A stretch of 64,000 nt of DNA from Erythrobacter sp. UBA1916 (lineage in GTDB: Bacteria > Pseudomonadota > Alphaproteobacteria > Sphingomonadales > Sphingomonadaceae), in contig DDFY01000013.1 in assembly GCA_002337385.1 (NCBI GenBank), forward strand, positions 67,428-131,427. The letters run 5' to 3'. The notes under the pieces are model-generated. The model searched no databases and had not been told where the DNA came from. It saw only the letters and a program-made list of their open reading frames with translations. Each line of letters starts with the position of its first letter. Within the stretch, counting starts at the first letter, position 1. Shown here in pieces: positions 1-7,276 of this stretch. The translations under genes and the position numbers were made by a program.

Positions 1-471
1 CGCCTGTTCCACGCCTTCTGCGCCGAGCGTGACTGCCTCACCAAGCCGGTGAAGGAAGACATCATGGACATGTGCCAGAAGACGGTGCGGCTGGAAGATG
101 CCTTCATCGATCTCGCCTTCGAGCAGGGCCCGGTGCCCGGCATGACGGCGAAGGAGATCAAGAAATATATCCGCTACATCGCCGACTGGCGGCTGAGCCA
201 GCTGGGCCTGCCGGCGATCTACATGGTGGAGGAGCACCCGCTGCCGTGGCTGACGCCGCTGCTGAACGGGGTGGAGCACGCGAACTTCTTCGAGACCCGT
301 TCGACCGAATATTCGAAGGGCGCGACCCGCGGGAGCTGGCAGGACGTGTGGTCGAACTTCGACCAGCGCCGCAAGGCGAAGGCCGTCGCCGCGAACGAGG
401 GCGAGGAAGAGGCCGGGCCGGATATGTTTGGTGAGGTTTCCGGCGGAAGCGGGACCGTGGCGGCGGAGTGA
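1..471 (+). CDS. nrdB: Ribonucleotide reductase class Ia, beta subunit (C-terminal part)
   Basis: The gene enters from the left edge, so only the last 156 residues are seen. They fit the small (radical-generating) subunit of aerobic ribonucleotide reductase, which makes deoxyribonucleotides with NrdA in the cytoplasm. Recognisable stretches are FHAFCAERDCLTKPVKEDI, IADWRLSQLGLPAIY and NFFETRSTEYSKG near the end. This helical part follows the iron-binding core, and the final tail normally docks to the alpha subunit. The frame is open from base 1, with no start inside the window. The residues that bind the di-iron centre lie outside the window, so they cannot be checked. Confidence 0.93.
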   Translation, partial: RLFHAFCAERDCLTKPVKEDIMDMCQKTVRLEDAFIDLAFEQGPVPGMTAKEIKKYIRYIADWRLSQLGLPAIYMVEEHPLPWLTPLLNGVEHANFFETRSTEYSKGATRGSWQDVWSNFDQRRKAKAVAANEGEEEAGPDMFGEVSGGSGTVAAE

Positions 472-530
472 TTGAACAAAAATAGAATCCATGGTAAACG
501 AAGGGTGAACATGGGATTCGGAGATTGATC

Positions 531-752
531 ATGTCAAAAGACTACTGGACGACGAAGCACCCTGACGGGTGGCAGGTGAAGGGCGCGGGAAATTCGCGGG
601 CTACTTCTGTGCATCGCACTCAGGCCGAAGCTTGGTCTGAAGCACAGTCTAGGGCGCGCGAAACAAAGGGTGAGGCATATCTTACCGGTAAGAACGGCCA
701 GATTCGTGAGCGCAATACCTATGGGCATGATCCTCGTTCTTCGAAGGGCTAA
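531..752 (+). CDS. DUF2188 family small protein
   Basis: A 73-residue basic, hydrophilic protein with the DUF2188 pattern: an early HPDGWQVK, a central stretch of A/R/E residues, then GEAYLTGKNGQIRERNTYGHDP. Members are usually 60-80 residues and have no established biochemical role. The ATG at 531 is preferred over an in-frame TTG two codons upstream. The stop is only five bases before the next gene, so the two are probably cotranscribed. The codon use is visibly less GC-rich than that of nrdB or argB, suggesting the pair was acquired. Confidence 0.75.
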   Translation: MSKDYWTTKHPDGWQVKGAGNSRATSVHRTQAEAWSEAQSRARETKGEAYLTGKNGQIRERNTYGHDPRSSKG

Positions 753-757
753 AGGCC

Positions 758-1351
758 ATGCCGGTGATCATGCACTTCTCGACGTTCTTGAAGTTCTTGA
801 CGTTGGATACCGGTGACAAAATTCGTCATCTTGAAGGGTACGCTAAGCCCGGAGGCTTCGATTTTTATAGAAGTTCTCGAGATGGCGTTTTGCAACACTC
901 TGCGCATGGCAGGTCCCGAGAGTCTGTAATCAAGGATATCGCTGGATCAGCGCCGCACAATGCAGTTGCTCACAATGTAGAGATCTTCGAGCATACCGCA
1001 GATTGGTTGAGCAAGCAGGCTGGTCAGCGAATAGCTCCTTCTCGAGGAGTTTGGCCCTCACCAAACAAGATTTTTTCTGTTCATATTGAGCCGGAAATTG
1101 GATTGGAGACCAGCGCCAGAAGGAAGATTCTGGCTGTTTATCCGCGCAAGGAGCCGCGATTAAGCCGAGACACAGCTGGTGCTGGGGTGGTGCTGTTAAG
1201 GCGTGGCTATCGTGGTTCTGGCGAAGAAGAGTTTGGTATTCTCGATGCCTATGGTGGAAAGGCCTATCGGGCACCCACGAACGTTTCTGAAGCCTTGTTG
1301 GACCGAGAAATTATGACCATCGAAGGTGAGCTTAAGAGAATTATGGGCTGA
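758..1351 (+). CDS. Hypothetical protein, 197 aa, AT-richer islet
   Basis: I do not recognise this protein. It has no signal peptide or membrane segment. The first half is rich in His, Ser and Arg (HSAHGRSRESVIKDI, NAVAHNVEIFEHTADWL). The middle contains a possible beta-strand region (IFSVHIEPEIGLE, KILAVYPRKEPRL). The end is an acidic/basic helix (LLDREIMTIEGELKRIMG). The start at 758 has GAAGGG nine bases upstream; a second in-frame ATG lies at 770. It follows the DUF2188 gene by five bases and shares its lower GC content, so the two may work together. Its function is unknown. Confidence 0.6.
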   Translation: MPVIMHFSTFLKFLTLDTGDKIRHLEGYAKPGGFDFYRSSRDGVLQHSAHGRSRESVIKDIAGSAPHNAVAHNVEIFEHTADWLSKQAGQRIAPSRGVWPSPNKIFSVHIEPEIGLETSARRKILAVYPRKEPRLSRDTAGAGVVLLRRGYRGSGEEEFGILDAYGGKAYRAPTNVSEALLDREIMTIEGELKRIMG

Positions 1352-1441
1352 TGCGTCTGCAGGGCCGAAGTCGGTCTTCTCGCTAGGCTCGAGATTGCAC
1401 CCCCACCAAACCTTAACCCTCCCCATGCCATACCCGCCGCC

Positions 1442-1687
1442 ATGTTCGGCAAGTATCAGGCAGTCTTTCGCAGCCGCTGGCGGGCGCTGCTCTGGGCGGG
1501 TGGGGTCTGCCTGACCGCCTATTGCACCGTCCCCCATGCCAACGATGCGTCCAAGTCCGGCAGCGACACGCAGGACGAAGATCAGGCGGTCGCCGCGCTG
1601 GTCGAGGCGGCAGGTTTTCAGCCGCAGGACAAGCCGAAAAAACACGTCAATCCCTGGGCCAAGCAGCCCGACTCCGAGCAGCGCTGA
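1442..1687 (+). CDS. Small secreted or membrane-anchored hypothetical protein, 81 aa
   Basis: The N-terminus has a basic start (MFGKYQAVFRSRWR) followed by a hydrophobic stretch ALLWAGGVCLTAYC, consistent with a signal peptide or a single membrane anchor. The remainder is acidic, then ends in a basic, proline-containing tail (KPKKHVNPWAKQP). No family is recognised. The codon use is like that of the neighbouring core genes, which supports a real gene. A weak upstream ribosome site leaves the start uncertain. Confidence 0.5.
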   Translation: MFGKYQAVFRSRWRALLWAGGVCLTAYCTVPHANDASKSGSDTQDEDQAVAALVEAAGFQPQDKPKKHVNPWAKQPDSEQR

Positions 1688-1757
1688 GCCTCGCACGGTC
1701 GCATGCCGGAACCTCTGCCCGTCTTGCGGATTGCAAGATTAGGAAAGGAGCAAAAGG

Positions 1758-1904
1758 ATGACTGACGAAAAGCATCACACCACCGCCGAGGACCGCCGGA
1801 AGGAACTCAAGGTCCTGCTCGACAAGATCGCCGCCCATCCCGAGCGTGACACGACCGCCGAACGCGAGCGGGTCGCCGTGCTCAAGAAGGTGCTGGCCGA
1901 CTGA
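1758..1904 (+). CDS. Small charged protein, 48 aa
   Basis: A short frame that begins MTDEKHHTTAEDRRKEL and ends VLKKVLAD. It is preceded by a good purine-rich ribosome site (AGGAAAGGAG, ending eight bases before the ATG). It is strongly charged, helical in character, and followed at once by a perfect 9-bp hairpin. The combination of ribosome site, start, stop and hairpin makes it a plausible single-gene unit. No function can be assigned. Confidence 0.55.
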   Translation: MTDEKHHTTAEDRRKELKVLLDKIAAHPERDTTAERERVAVLKKVLAD

Positions 1905-1908
1905 TCCG

Positions 1909-1933
1909 GGCGGACCGGGCCTTTCGGTCCGCC
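1909..1933 (+). terminator. Hairpin after the 48-aa gene
   Basis: GGCGGACCG and CGGTCCGCC form a perfect 9-bp stem around a 7-base loop, four bases after the stop codon. There is no clear T-run, so termination strength is uncertain. Confidence 0.45.
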
Positions 1934-2017
1934 AATCGCCGCACATTGCGCTGGCCAATCGAGCGCCGGGCGGGCATCATGCGCGCCATTCCTCATGGAC
2001 GCTTCAAGGAGACCACC

Positions 2018-2251
2018 ATGCGCCCTAACGTCGCCCGTACCGCCACCATTCTCGCGCTCGCCGGAGCCTTCGCGCTCTCTGCCTGCCAGGACGAAGGCAC
2101 GGAAGAATCGCTCGAAGTCGAGACTCAGGACCTTAGCGGCGGCGAGCTGATCGCGGTGCCGGAGGACAACGAAGGGGTCGAGGTCAACCTGCCCGATACG
2201 CCGATGACCCCCGTCCCGGTCGAATCCGGCGCCAGCACCGAGAGCGAGTAA
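2018..2251 (+). CDS. Small acidic lipoprotein, 77 aa
   Basis: The N-terminus is a lipoprotein signal: basic MRPNVAR, hydrophobic ATILALAGAF, then lipobox LSAC with the Cys at residue 23. The mature part is very acidic (many Glu and Asp, ending GASTESE) with no recognised domain. AAGGA lies seven bases before the ATG. It is likely anchored to a cell-envelope membrane. It stands alone upstream of argB, and its role is unknown. Confidence 0.6.
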   Translation: MRPNVARTATILALAGAFALSACQDEGTEESLEVETQDLSGGELIAVPEDNEGVEVNLPDTPMTPVPVESGASTESE

Positions 2252-2319
2252 CTGCAAGGCGAGGGGCCTTGGCCGGATCGGTCTAGGCTTTGCTGTCCCG
2301 ACCGGCTAAGGCCCGCGCC

Positions 2320-3219
2320 ATGACCCAGATCACCGAGAAACAGATGCTCGCCAAGGCTGAGACGCTGATTGAGGCGTTGCCCTATTTCCAGCGCTATGCC
2401 GGGCGCAGCTTCGTGGTGAAATATGGCGGCCACGCGATGGGCAATCCCGAGGCCGCGCGCGACTTTGCCGAAGATATCGTGCTGCTCAAGGCCGTGGGGA
2501 TCAACCCGGTGGTGGTCCACGGCGGCGGCCCGCAGATCGGCGCCATGCTCAAGAAGCTGGGCGTGGAAAGCGAATTCGTCGGCGGCCTGCGCGTCACCGA
2601 TCAGCAGACCGCCTCGATTGCCGAAATGGTCCTGTCGGGGGCGATCAACAAGGAACTGGTGAGCTGGATCAACCGCGCCGGCGGCACCGCCATCGGCCTT
2701 TCGGGCAAGGACGGAAAGATGGTCCGCGCCGAGAAGGTCAGCCGCACCGTGAAAGATCCCGACAGCCAGATCGAACAGGCCGTTGATCTCGGCTTCGTGG
2801 GCGAGCCGAAGGATGTCGACACCAGGGTGCTCGACACGCTGAGCGCGGCGGGCATGATCCCGATCATCGCCCCCATCGCCACCGACGGTCACGGTCAGAC
2901 CTATAATATCAACGCCGACACCATGGCGGGCGCGATTGCCTCGGCGCTGGGCGCGGCGCGATTGTTCCTGCTGACCGACGTTACCGGCGTGCTCGACAAG
3001 GAGGGCAAGCTGCTCACCGACCTGCGCCCGTCCGACATCGGCAAGCTGGAAGAGAGCGGTATCATCACCGGCGGGATGATTCCCAAGCTCCAGACCTGCG
3101 TGCAGGCGGTCGAGGCCGGGTGCGAGGCGGCGGTGATCCTCGACGGGCGCGTGCCGCATGCGATGCTGCTCGAATTCTTCACCAGTCGCGGCGCGGGCAC
3201 GCTGGTCAGCAAGGGCTGA
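2320..3219 (+). CDS. argB: Acetylglutamate kinase
   Basis: Catalyses ATP-dependent phosphorylation of N-acetyl-L-glutamate, the second step of arginine synthesis, in the cytoplasm. The 299-residue length is normal for the amino-acid kinase fold. Visible motifs are FVVKYGGHAMG (phosphate-binding Lys and Gly-rich loop), VVVHGGGPQIG (substrate loop), a later NINADTMAGAIA and LLTDVTGVLDKEGKL (ATP site). The ATG at 2320 is preferred to a TTG 30 bases upstream because the protein then starts like other family members. The gene stands alone; no other arg gene is nearby. Confidence 0.95.
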   Translation: MTQITEKQMLAKAETLIEALPYFQRYAGRSFVVKYGGHAMGNPEAARDFAEDIVLLKAVGINPVVVHGGGPQIGAMLKKLGVESEFVGGLRVTDQQTASIAEMVLSGAINKELVSWINRAGGTAIGLSGKDGKMVRAEKVSRTVKDPDSQIEQAVDLGFVGEPKDVDTRVLDTLSAAGMIPIIAPIATDGHGQTYNINADTMAGAIASALGAARLFLLTDVTGVLDKEGKLLTDLRPSDIGKLEESGIITGGMIPKLQTCVQAVEAGCEAAVILDGRVPHAMLLEFFTSRGAGTLVSKG

Positions 3220-3320
3220 GCACGGGTTGCGGATTGCGCAACGCGTATTACTCAGTTGATACACCTTCCCCGAGCACCTAGATTGGGTGGCGGGACGCAG
3301 ACATAAAAGGGTTTTTGCCA

Positions 3321-3614
3321 GTGTTGCTTCTGACCTTGTCGCAGATCGTCGGCTACTTGATCTCGATCATCATCTTTTTGGTGATCGTGCAGTTCGTCCT
3401 GAGCCTCTTGATGGCTTTCAACGTGGTCAACACTTCGAACGATTTCGTGGTCGCGATTTACCGTTCGGTGAACGCGCTGCTCGATCCGTTGCTGGGGCCG
3501 ATCCGCAAGATCATGCCCAACACCGGCGCGATCGACTTTTCGCCGCTGGTGCTGATCGTGGGCCTGCGGGTGCTCGATATCGTGCTCACCAATGCGGCCA
3601 TGTCGACGCTCTGA
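3321..3614 (+). CDS. YggT family membrane protein
   Basis: About 97 residues with two hydrophobic segments (roughly residues 5-30 and 70-90) separated by the family signature NALLDPLLGPIRKIMP. YggT proteins are small inner-membrane proteins linked in other bacteria to osmotic tolerance and cell-division-related functions; the precise role is unsettled. I chose the GTG at 3321 because AAAGG lies ten bases before it. A TTG at 3315 would add two residues but sit too close to the ribosome site. Confidence 0.85.
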   Translation: MLLLTLSQIVGYLISIIIFLVIVQFVLSLLMAFNVVNTSNDFVVAIYRSVNALLDPLLGPIRKIMPNTGAIDFSPLVLIVGLRVLDIVLTNAAMSTL

Positions 3615-3630
3615 TCCGGCTTGCCGCCTC

Positions 3631-4398
3631 ATGCTGAAACGCGCTTTCCTTGCGGCTGGATGCCTCGCCTTGTTGGCGGGCTGCGCCAGCCCCGGGCAGC
3701 AGCGGCGCAGCGCGCGCGCGGAGTTGGCTGAACGAGTGCTGGAGCGCGCTGGTTCGCGCGCCGATCCGGGCCGGGTGGCGGCCACCGACTTCGCCTTTGC
3801 GCGAATGGCGCGCGATCAAGGCCAGTGGACCGCCTTTCGTGAATATGCCGCACCGGGCGCGCAGATGTTCGCTGGTGGCAGCGCGATCGATGCGGAAGAA
3901 TGGCTTGCCGGGCGGCCCGATCCGGCGCAGGCGATTGAATGGGCGCCGCGCGAGGTCTGGTCGAGCTGCGACGGTTCGCTGGCGGTCAGCTTTGGACGCT
4001 ATCGCGATGCAGAGGGCCTGTTCGGCCACTATGCCACGGTGTGGCAGCGCCTCCGCGATGGCAGCTACAAATGGACTTACGACGTCGGCACGCCGCAAGT
4101 GCCGCAACCCGCACCGCGCGCGCCGGACGTTGAACCGGACGAAGACACCATCATCGTGGACGCGCTTCAGGCGATCACCGCGCACACCGCCGATTGCGAG
4201 CAGCGCAAGCCGGGGCAGGGGCGGACTGAAGCGCCCGCCGAGGAAGCGTCGCAAGTGCTCACCCGTGCGCGCGATGGCACCCTGGCCTGGCGGATGGAGC
4301 AGACCGGGCCGGAGAGCTGGCGGATGATCGTCGAATGGCAGCGCGATGGCCAATGGCAGGAGGCGCTTGCTTTCGGGATTCCAGACCGGCAGGGCTAG
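3631..4398 (+). CDS. Lipoprotein with a SnoaL/DUF4440-like domain
   Basis: A 255-residue predicted lipoprotein. The signal is MLKRAFLAAGCLALLAGCAS with lipobox LAGC. The mature part has an NTF2/DUF4440-like look: an initial helix ending FAFARMARDQGQWTAFREY, then a strand region (SLAVSFGRYRDAEGLFGHYATVWQ) with aromatic residues typical of that cone fold. No catalytic residues are evident. The stop lies three bases before marC, so the pair may be one transcript. The function is unknown; the domain call is by pattern only. Confidence 0.6.
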   Translation: MLKRAFLAAGCLALLAGCASPGQQRRSARAELAERVLERAGSRADPGRVAATDFAFARMARDQGQWTAFREYAAPGAQMFAGGSAIDAEEWLAGRPDPAQAIEWAPREVWSSCDGSLAVSFGRYRDAEGLFGHYATVWQRLRDGSYKWTYDVGTPQVPQPAPRAPDVEPDEDTIIVDALQAITAHTADCEQRKPGQGRTEAPAEEASQVLTRARDGTLAWRMEQTGPESWRMIVEWQRDGQWQEALAFGIPDRQG

Positions 4399-4401
4399 GC
4401 C

Positions 4402-5022
4402 ATGATCGAGCTGTTCATGTCTGCCTTCGTCACGCTGTTCGTGGTGATCGACCCGCCGGGGTGCGCGCCGATCTATGCCGGGCTCACCGCCAATGCCACG
4501 CCTGCTGCGCGCCGTTCGATGGCGATTCGCGCCTGCCTTATCTCGGCTGCGATCCTGTTCGGCTTCGCGCTGTTTGGAGAGAACCTGCTGGCGGCGATGC
4601 ATATCGAGCTGGATGCCTTCCGTGTGGCAGGCGGGATCATGCTGTTCCTGATCGCGCTGGAAATGGTGTTCGAGAAGCGCACCGAGCGCCGCAATGACCG
4701 CGCCGACAAGGTCCGCGAAGACCCCGAGCACGAGGACGTGTCGGTGTTCCCGATGGCGATGCCGATGCTGGCGGGGCCGGGGGCGATTGCCTCGATCATG
4801 CTGCTGTCGGGCAACGCCAAGGGTGTCGAGGGCACGCTTGTGGTGCTGGGGGCGCTTGCCTCTGTGCTGGTGCTCACGCTGCTGGCGCTGCTGGCGGCAA
4901 GCCCGCTGATGCGGGTGTTTGGCGATAAGGTGGAAGCGGTGATTACGCGTCTGCTGGGCGTGCTGCTGGCCGCGCTAGCCGCGCAATATGTGATCGACGG
5001 ACTGCGGGAGAGTTTTTCGTAG
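4402..5022 (+). CDS. MarC family integral membrane protein
   Basis: A 206-residue protein with about six hydrophobic helices and MarC hallmarks: FVTLFVVIDPPGCAPIYAG near the start, then FPMAMPMLAGPGAIASIMLL in the middle. Family members are inner-membrane proteins once thought to be linked to multiple antibiotic resistance, a link later questioned, so no transport role is claimed. The ATG directly follows the preceding lipoprotein stop. An 8-bp GC hairpin about 20 bases after the stop probably ends transcription. Confidence 0.88.
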   Translation: MIELFMSAFVTLFVVIDPPGCAPIYAGLTANATPAARRSMAIRACLISAAILFGFALFGENLLAAMHIELDAFRVAGGIMLFLIALEMVFEKRTERRNDRADKVREDPEHEDVSVFPMAMPMLAGPGAIASIMLLSGNAKGVEGTLVVLGALASVLVLTLLALLAASPLMRVFGDKVEAVITRLLGVLLAALAAQYVIDGLRESFS

Positions 5023-5040
5023 TTATGTCGTTGTGGTTAC

Positions 5041-5060
5041 GCCCGCGCATCCGCGCGGGC
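5041..5060 (+). terminator. GC hairpin downstream of marC
   Basis: GCCCGCGC and GCGCGGGC form an 8-bp stem with loop ATCC, 18 bases after the marC stop. No T-run follows. Confidence 0.45.
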
Positions 5061-5258
5061 ATCCTCGGCGCTGTTCCCTCCATTCCGGCTATGCCTCCAT
5101 TGCGGGGCGCCTGCGGGCCGCTGGAATACCGATCAAGTCCAGGGTGACGAAGGGGGAGGAGAGCAGGCGCCACCCCAAAACGCGAGCAAAGCGAGGGCAA
5201 GCGCGACCGCGCGCCCGCAGTGGCCCCGCAGCGTAGCGGAGCGAATAGCCGCGAGGAT

Positions 5259-5278
5259 GCAGCCCCGGATGGGGCTGC
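5259..5278. terminator. Hairpin between convergent marC and LON-domain gene
   Basis: GCAGCCCC and GGGGCTGC form an 8-bp stem with a 4-base loop (GGAT), immediately past the stop of the leftward LON-domain gene. It may act in both directions. The rest of the marC/LON gap is GC-rich and shows no gene. Confidence 0.45.
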
Positions 5279-5282
5279 GTAA

Positions 5283-5906
5283 CTACTGAAGAGTCACGTT
5301 ACCTTCGTCGGGGTCGCCTTTGCCGAAGAACTCCATCAGCTGCACCAGCAGGTCGCAGCGCACGCGCAGGTTGGGCGCTTCGAGCAGTGCCTGCTTGGCC
5401 GCCGCATCGAACGGGGCGATCTGTGAGACGCCGTTCACAAGCGAGACGTCGTCCAGCCGCGCCACCGAGTCCCAGTCGATCTCGTAGCCTTGCGCCTTGG
5501 CGAACTTGCGCGATTCGTGCTCGAAGGCGGCGCGTTCGCCCAGCGTGAGCATCTCGTCCTTGGGCTCTTCGATCAGCTCGGCCTCGATCTGGCGGAACGG
5601 GGTGGTGACCTCCAGCTCGCGCAGGAGGCGGAAGCGATGCTCGCCGGTGAGCATGATGTTGTAGCGGCCGTCCTCGCTTGTCTCGACTTCGGAGATCCGG
5701 CCCACGCAGCCCACTTCGAACAAGGGGGCATCCTCGTCGGGGTCAGCTGGTTGAATCATCGCGATACGGCGGTCGCGGGCGAGCGCATCGCCTACCATCG
5801 CGCGATAGCGCGGCTCGAAAATATGCAGCGGCAGATGCAGCCCGGGATAGAGGATGGCCCCGGTCAGCGGGAAGATCGAGAGGCGAACCTTGTTCACTTG
5901 GCCCAT
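5283..5906 (-). CDS. LON peptidase substrate-binding-domain protein
   Basis: A 207-residue stand-alone version of the Lon protease N-terminal domain, without ATPase or protease parts. The start shows SIFPLTGAILYPGLHLPLHIFEPRYRAM, followed by GRISEVETSEDGRYNIMLTG, both typical of the family. Such proteins probably bind substrates or partners, but their role is unproven. It begins 16 bases after the thioredoxin/TPR gene stop, so the two form an operon of protein-quality-control character. A longer in-frame extension exists upstream but runs through the neighbour, so the ATG at 5906 is chosen. Confidence 0.88.
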   Translation of the reverse strand: MGQVNKVRLSIFPLTGAILYPGLHLPLHIFEPRYRAMVGDALARDRRIAMIQPADPDEDAPLFEVGCVGRISEVETSEDGRYNIMLTGEHRFRLLRELEVTTPFRQIEAELIEEPKDEMLTLGERAAFEHESRKFAKAQGYEIDWDSVARLDDVSLVNGVSQIAPFDAAAKQALLEAPNLRVRCDLLVQLMEFFGKGDPDEGNVTLQ

Positions 5907-5922
5907 GTCGGCCGCTTCCGGG

Positions 5923-6837
5923 TCATCCGAACAGCAGCAGCGAGAGCTTGCGGCGCTGGGCCGAAACCCAGGCGTCCTCCAGCCCCACTGCCTCGAAGAA
6001 CTGCAGCAACTTGGCCTTGGCCGCGCCGTCGCCATCCTCTGGTTCGCGGCCGATAGCGGCCAGCAGGGTCTCGGCTGCGCCGTCGCGATCGCCGGCGGCA
6101 AAGGCGGCTTCGGCATAGGCGATCTGCGCGGCGGCATCGCCAGGGTTGGCTTCGGCAGCCTGGCGCAGGGCCGAAAGCTCATCGTTGTCGACCTGCGGGC
6201 CGACAAGCTCAAGCGCGGCCTTGGCCTGTGCCAGCGCCGGATCGTCCTGCAGGCTCTTGGGCAGTTCGGCAAAGGCAGCCTTGGCCTCTTCGGTCATGTC
6301 GGCGGCGAGCATGGCGCGGATCAGGCCTGCATGGGCGGTGGCGTTGTCGGGCGCTATCTGCGTGATCTGCATGAAGATCGAACCAGCGCGCTGGGCATCG
6401 CCTCCGGCCAGCACCTCTTCGCCCATGGCGAGCAGCTGGTCGATATCGGGTGCGGCCTCCTGGCCAGCGCCCGGCTTTACCGGCACCTGCTGCAGGATCT
6501 GGTCGAGCGCACCCTTAAGCTGCGATTCGCTGCGCGCCGGGGTCAGGTCGGCCACGGGCTGGCCCTGGAAAATGGCATAGACCGTGGGGATCGACTGGAC
6601 CTGAAACTGGCTGGCGATGAATTTCTCTTCATCGACATTGATCTTGGCGAGAATCACGCCCTTGTCGGCATATTCGGCGCAGACCTTCTCCAGCACCGGG
6701 GTGAGCGCCTTGCACGGGCCGCACCACTCGGCCCAGAAATCGACGATTACGAGCTTGTCCTGGCTGGGATCGACCACTTCCTTGCGGAATCGCTCGACTG
6801 CTTTCTGTTCGTCGATGTTGAGGCCCATGCTTGCCAC
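5923..6837 (-). CDS. Thioredoxin-domain co-chaperone with TPR-like C-terminus (CnoX/YbbN type)
   Basis: About 304 residues. The first ~110 form a thioredoxin fold with active site WAEWCGPCKAL and the cis-proline loop SIPTVYAIF. The rest is alpha-helical and Ala/Glu-rich, with repeat-like spacing (LLAMGEEVLAGGDAQRAGSIF, IAYAEAAFAAGDRDGAAETLL) matching the TPR part of YbbN/CnoX. These proteins help hold unfolded or chlorine-damaged substrates for chaperones. GGGAG sits eight bases before the GTG at 6837, so I prefer that start; an ATG three codons later is the alternative. First gene of a pair with the LON-domain gene. Confidence 0.88.
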   Translation of the reverse strand: MASMGLNIDEQKAVERFRKEVVDPSQDKLVIVDFWAEWCGPCKALTPVLEKVCAEYADKGVILAKINVDEEKFIASQFQVQSIPTVYAIFQGQPVADLTPARSESQLKGALDQILQQVPVKPGAGQEAAPDIDQLLAMGEEVLAGGDAQRAGSIFMQITQIAPDNATAHAGLIRAMLAADMTEEAKAAFAELPKSLQDDPALAQAKAALELVGPQVDNDELSALRQAAEANPGDAAAQIAYAEAAFAAGDRDGAAETLLAAIGREPEDGDGAAKAKLLQFFEAVGLEDAWVSAQRRKLSLLLFG

Positions 6838-7021
6838 GTTGTGTGCTCCCGTCGGCTTTTCAGATACCTTGGTAATGTGGTCCTTTCGCGCGATTTGTGA
6901 AGGGCAAAGGCTGCGATTGCCGTACATGTACAAAAGCACGCATTTTCCGCTTGCAGGGTGAAATAACCGCTGCTAGTTGCGCCGCTCCCCACCGGAACTA
7001 CGGTTCTGGTAGCGTCAGTGA

Positions 7022-7096
7022 GCGGGCGTAGCTCAGGGGTAGAGCATCACCTTGCCAAGGTGAGGGTCGGGCGTTCGAATCGCCTCGCCCGCTCCA
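7022..7096 (+). tRNA. tRNA-Gly(GCC)
   Basis: A full cloverleaf of 75 bases. The acceptor arm GCGGGCG pairs with CGCCCGC, then T and encoded CCA. The D-arm is GCTCAGGGGTAGAGC. The anticodon loop TTGCCAA carries GCC between CACC/GGTG arms. The T-loop is GTTCGAAT. It is flanked downstream by a small GGTGCC/GGCACC hairpin at 7114-7129 that may end the transcript. Confidence 0.95.
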
Positions 7097-7276
7097 GTTT
7101 CCCGAGAATGATCGGTGCCGCAAGGCACCCAGGCACTCGGTGCCAGCGCCGCCCGGATAGGGGCGGTGGCTTGGTGTCGGGAATCGCCATGCTTACGCAT
7201 AGCGCGACCGGCAGCGCTGCCGGCCCGACGGCCTTCCTCCCCCTGCCTCTGTGCGAGGCGCGGGGGATTCGGGTTT

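Noticed and set aside
7208..7223. CCGGCAGCGCTGCCGG palindrome between tRNA-Gly and pyk.
   Set aside because: Could be part of a terminator, but without T-run or conserved context it is not strong enough to list separately.
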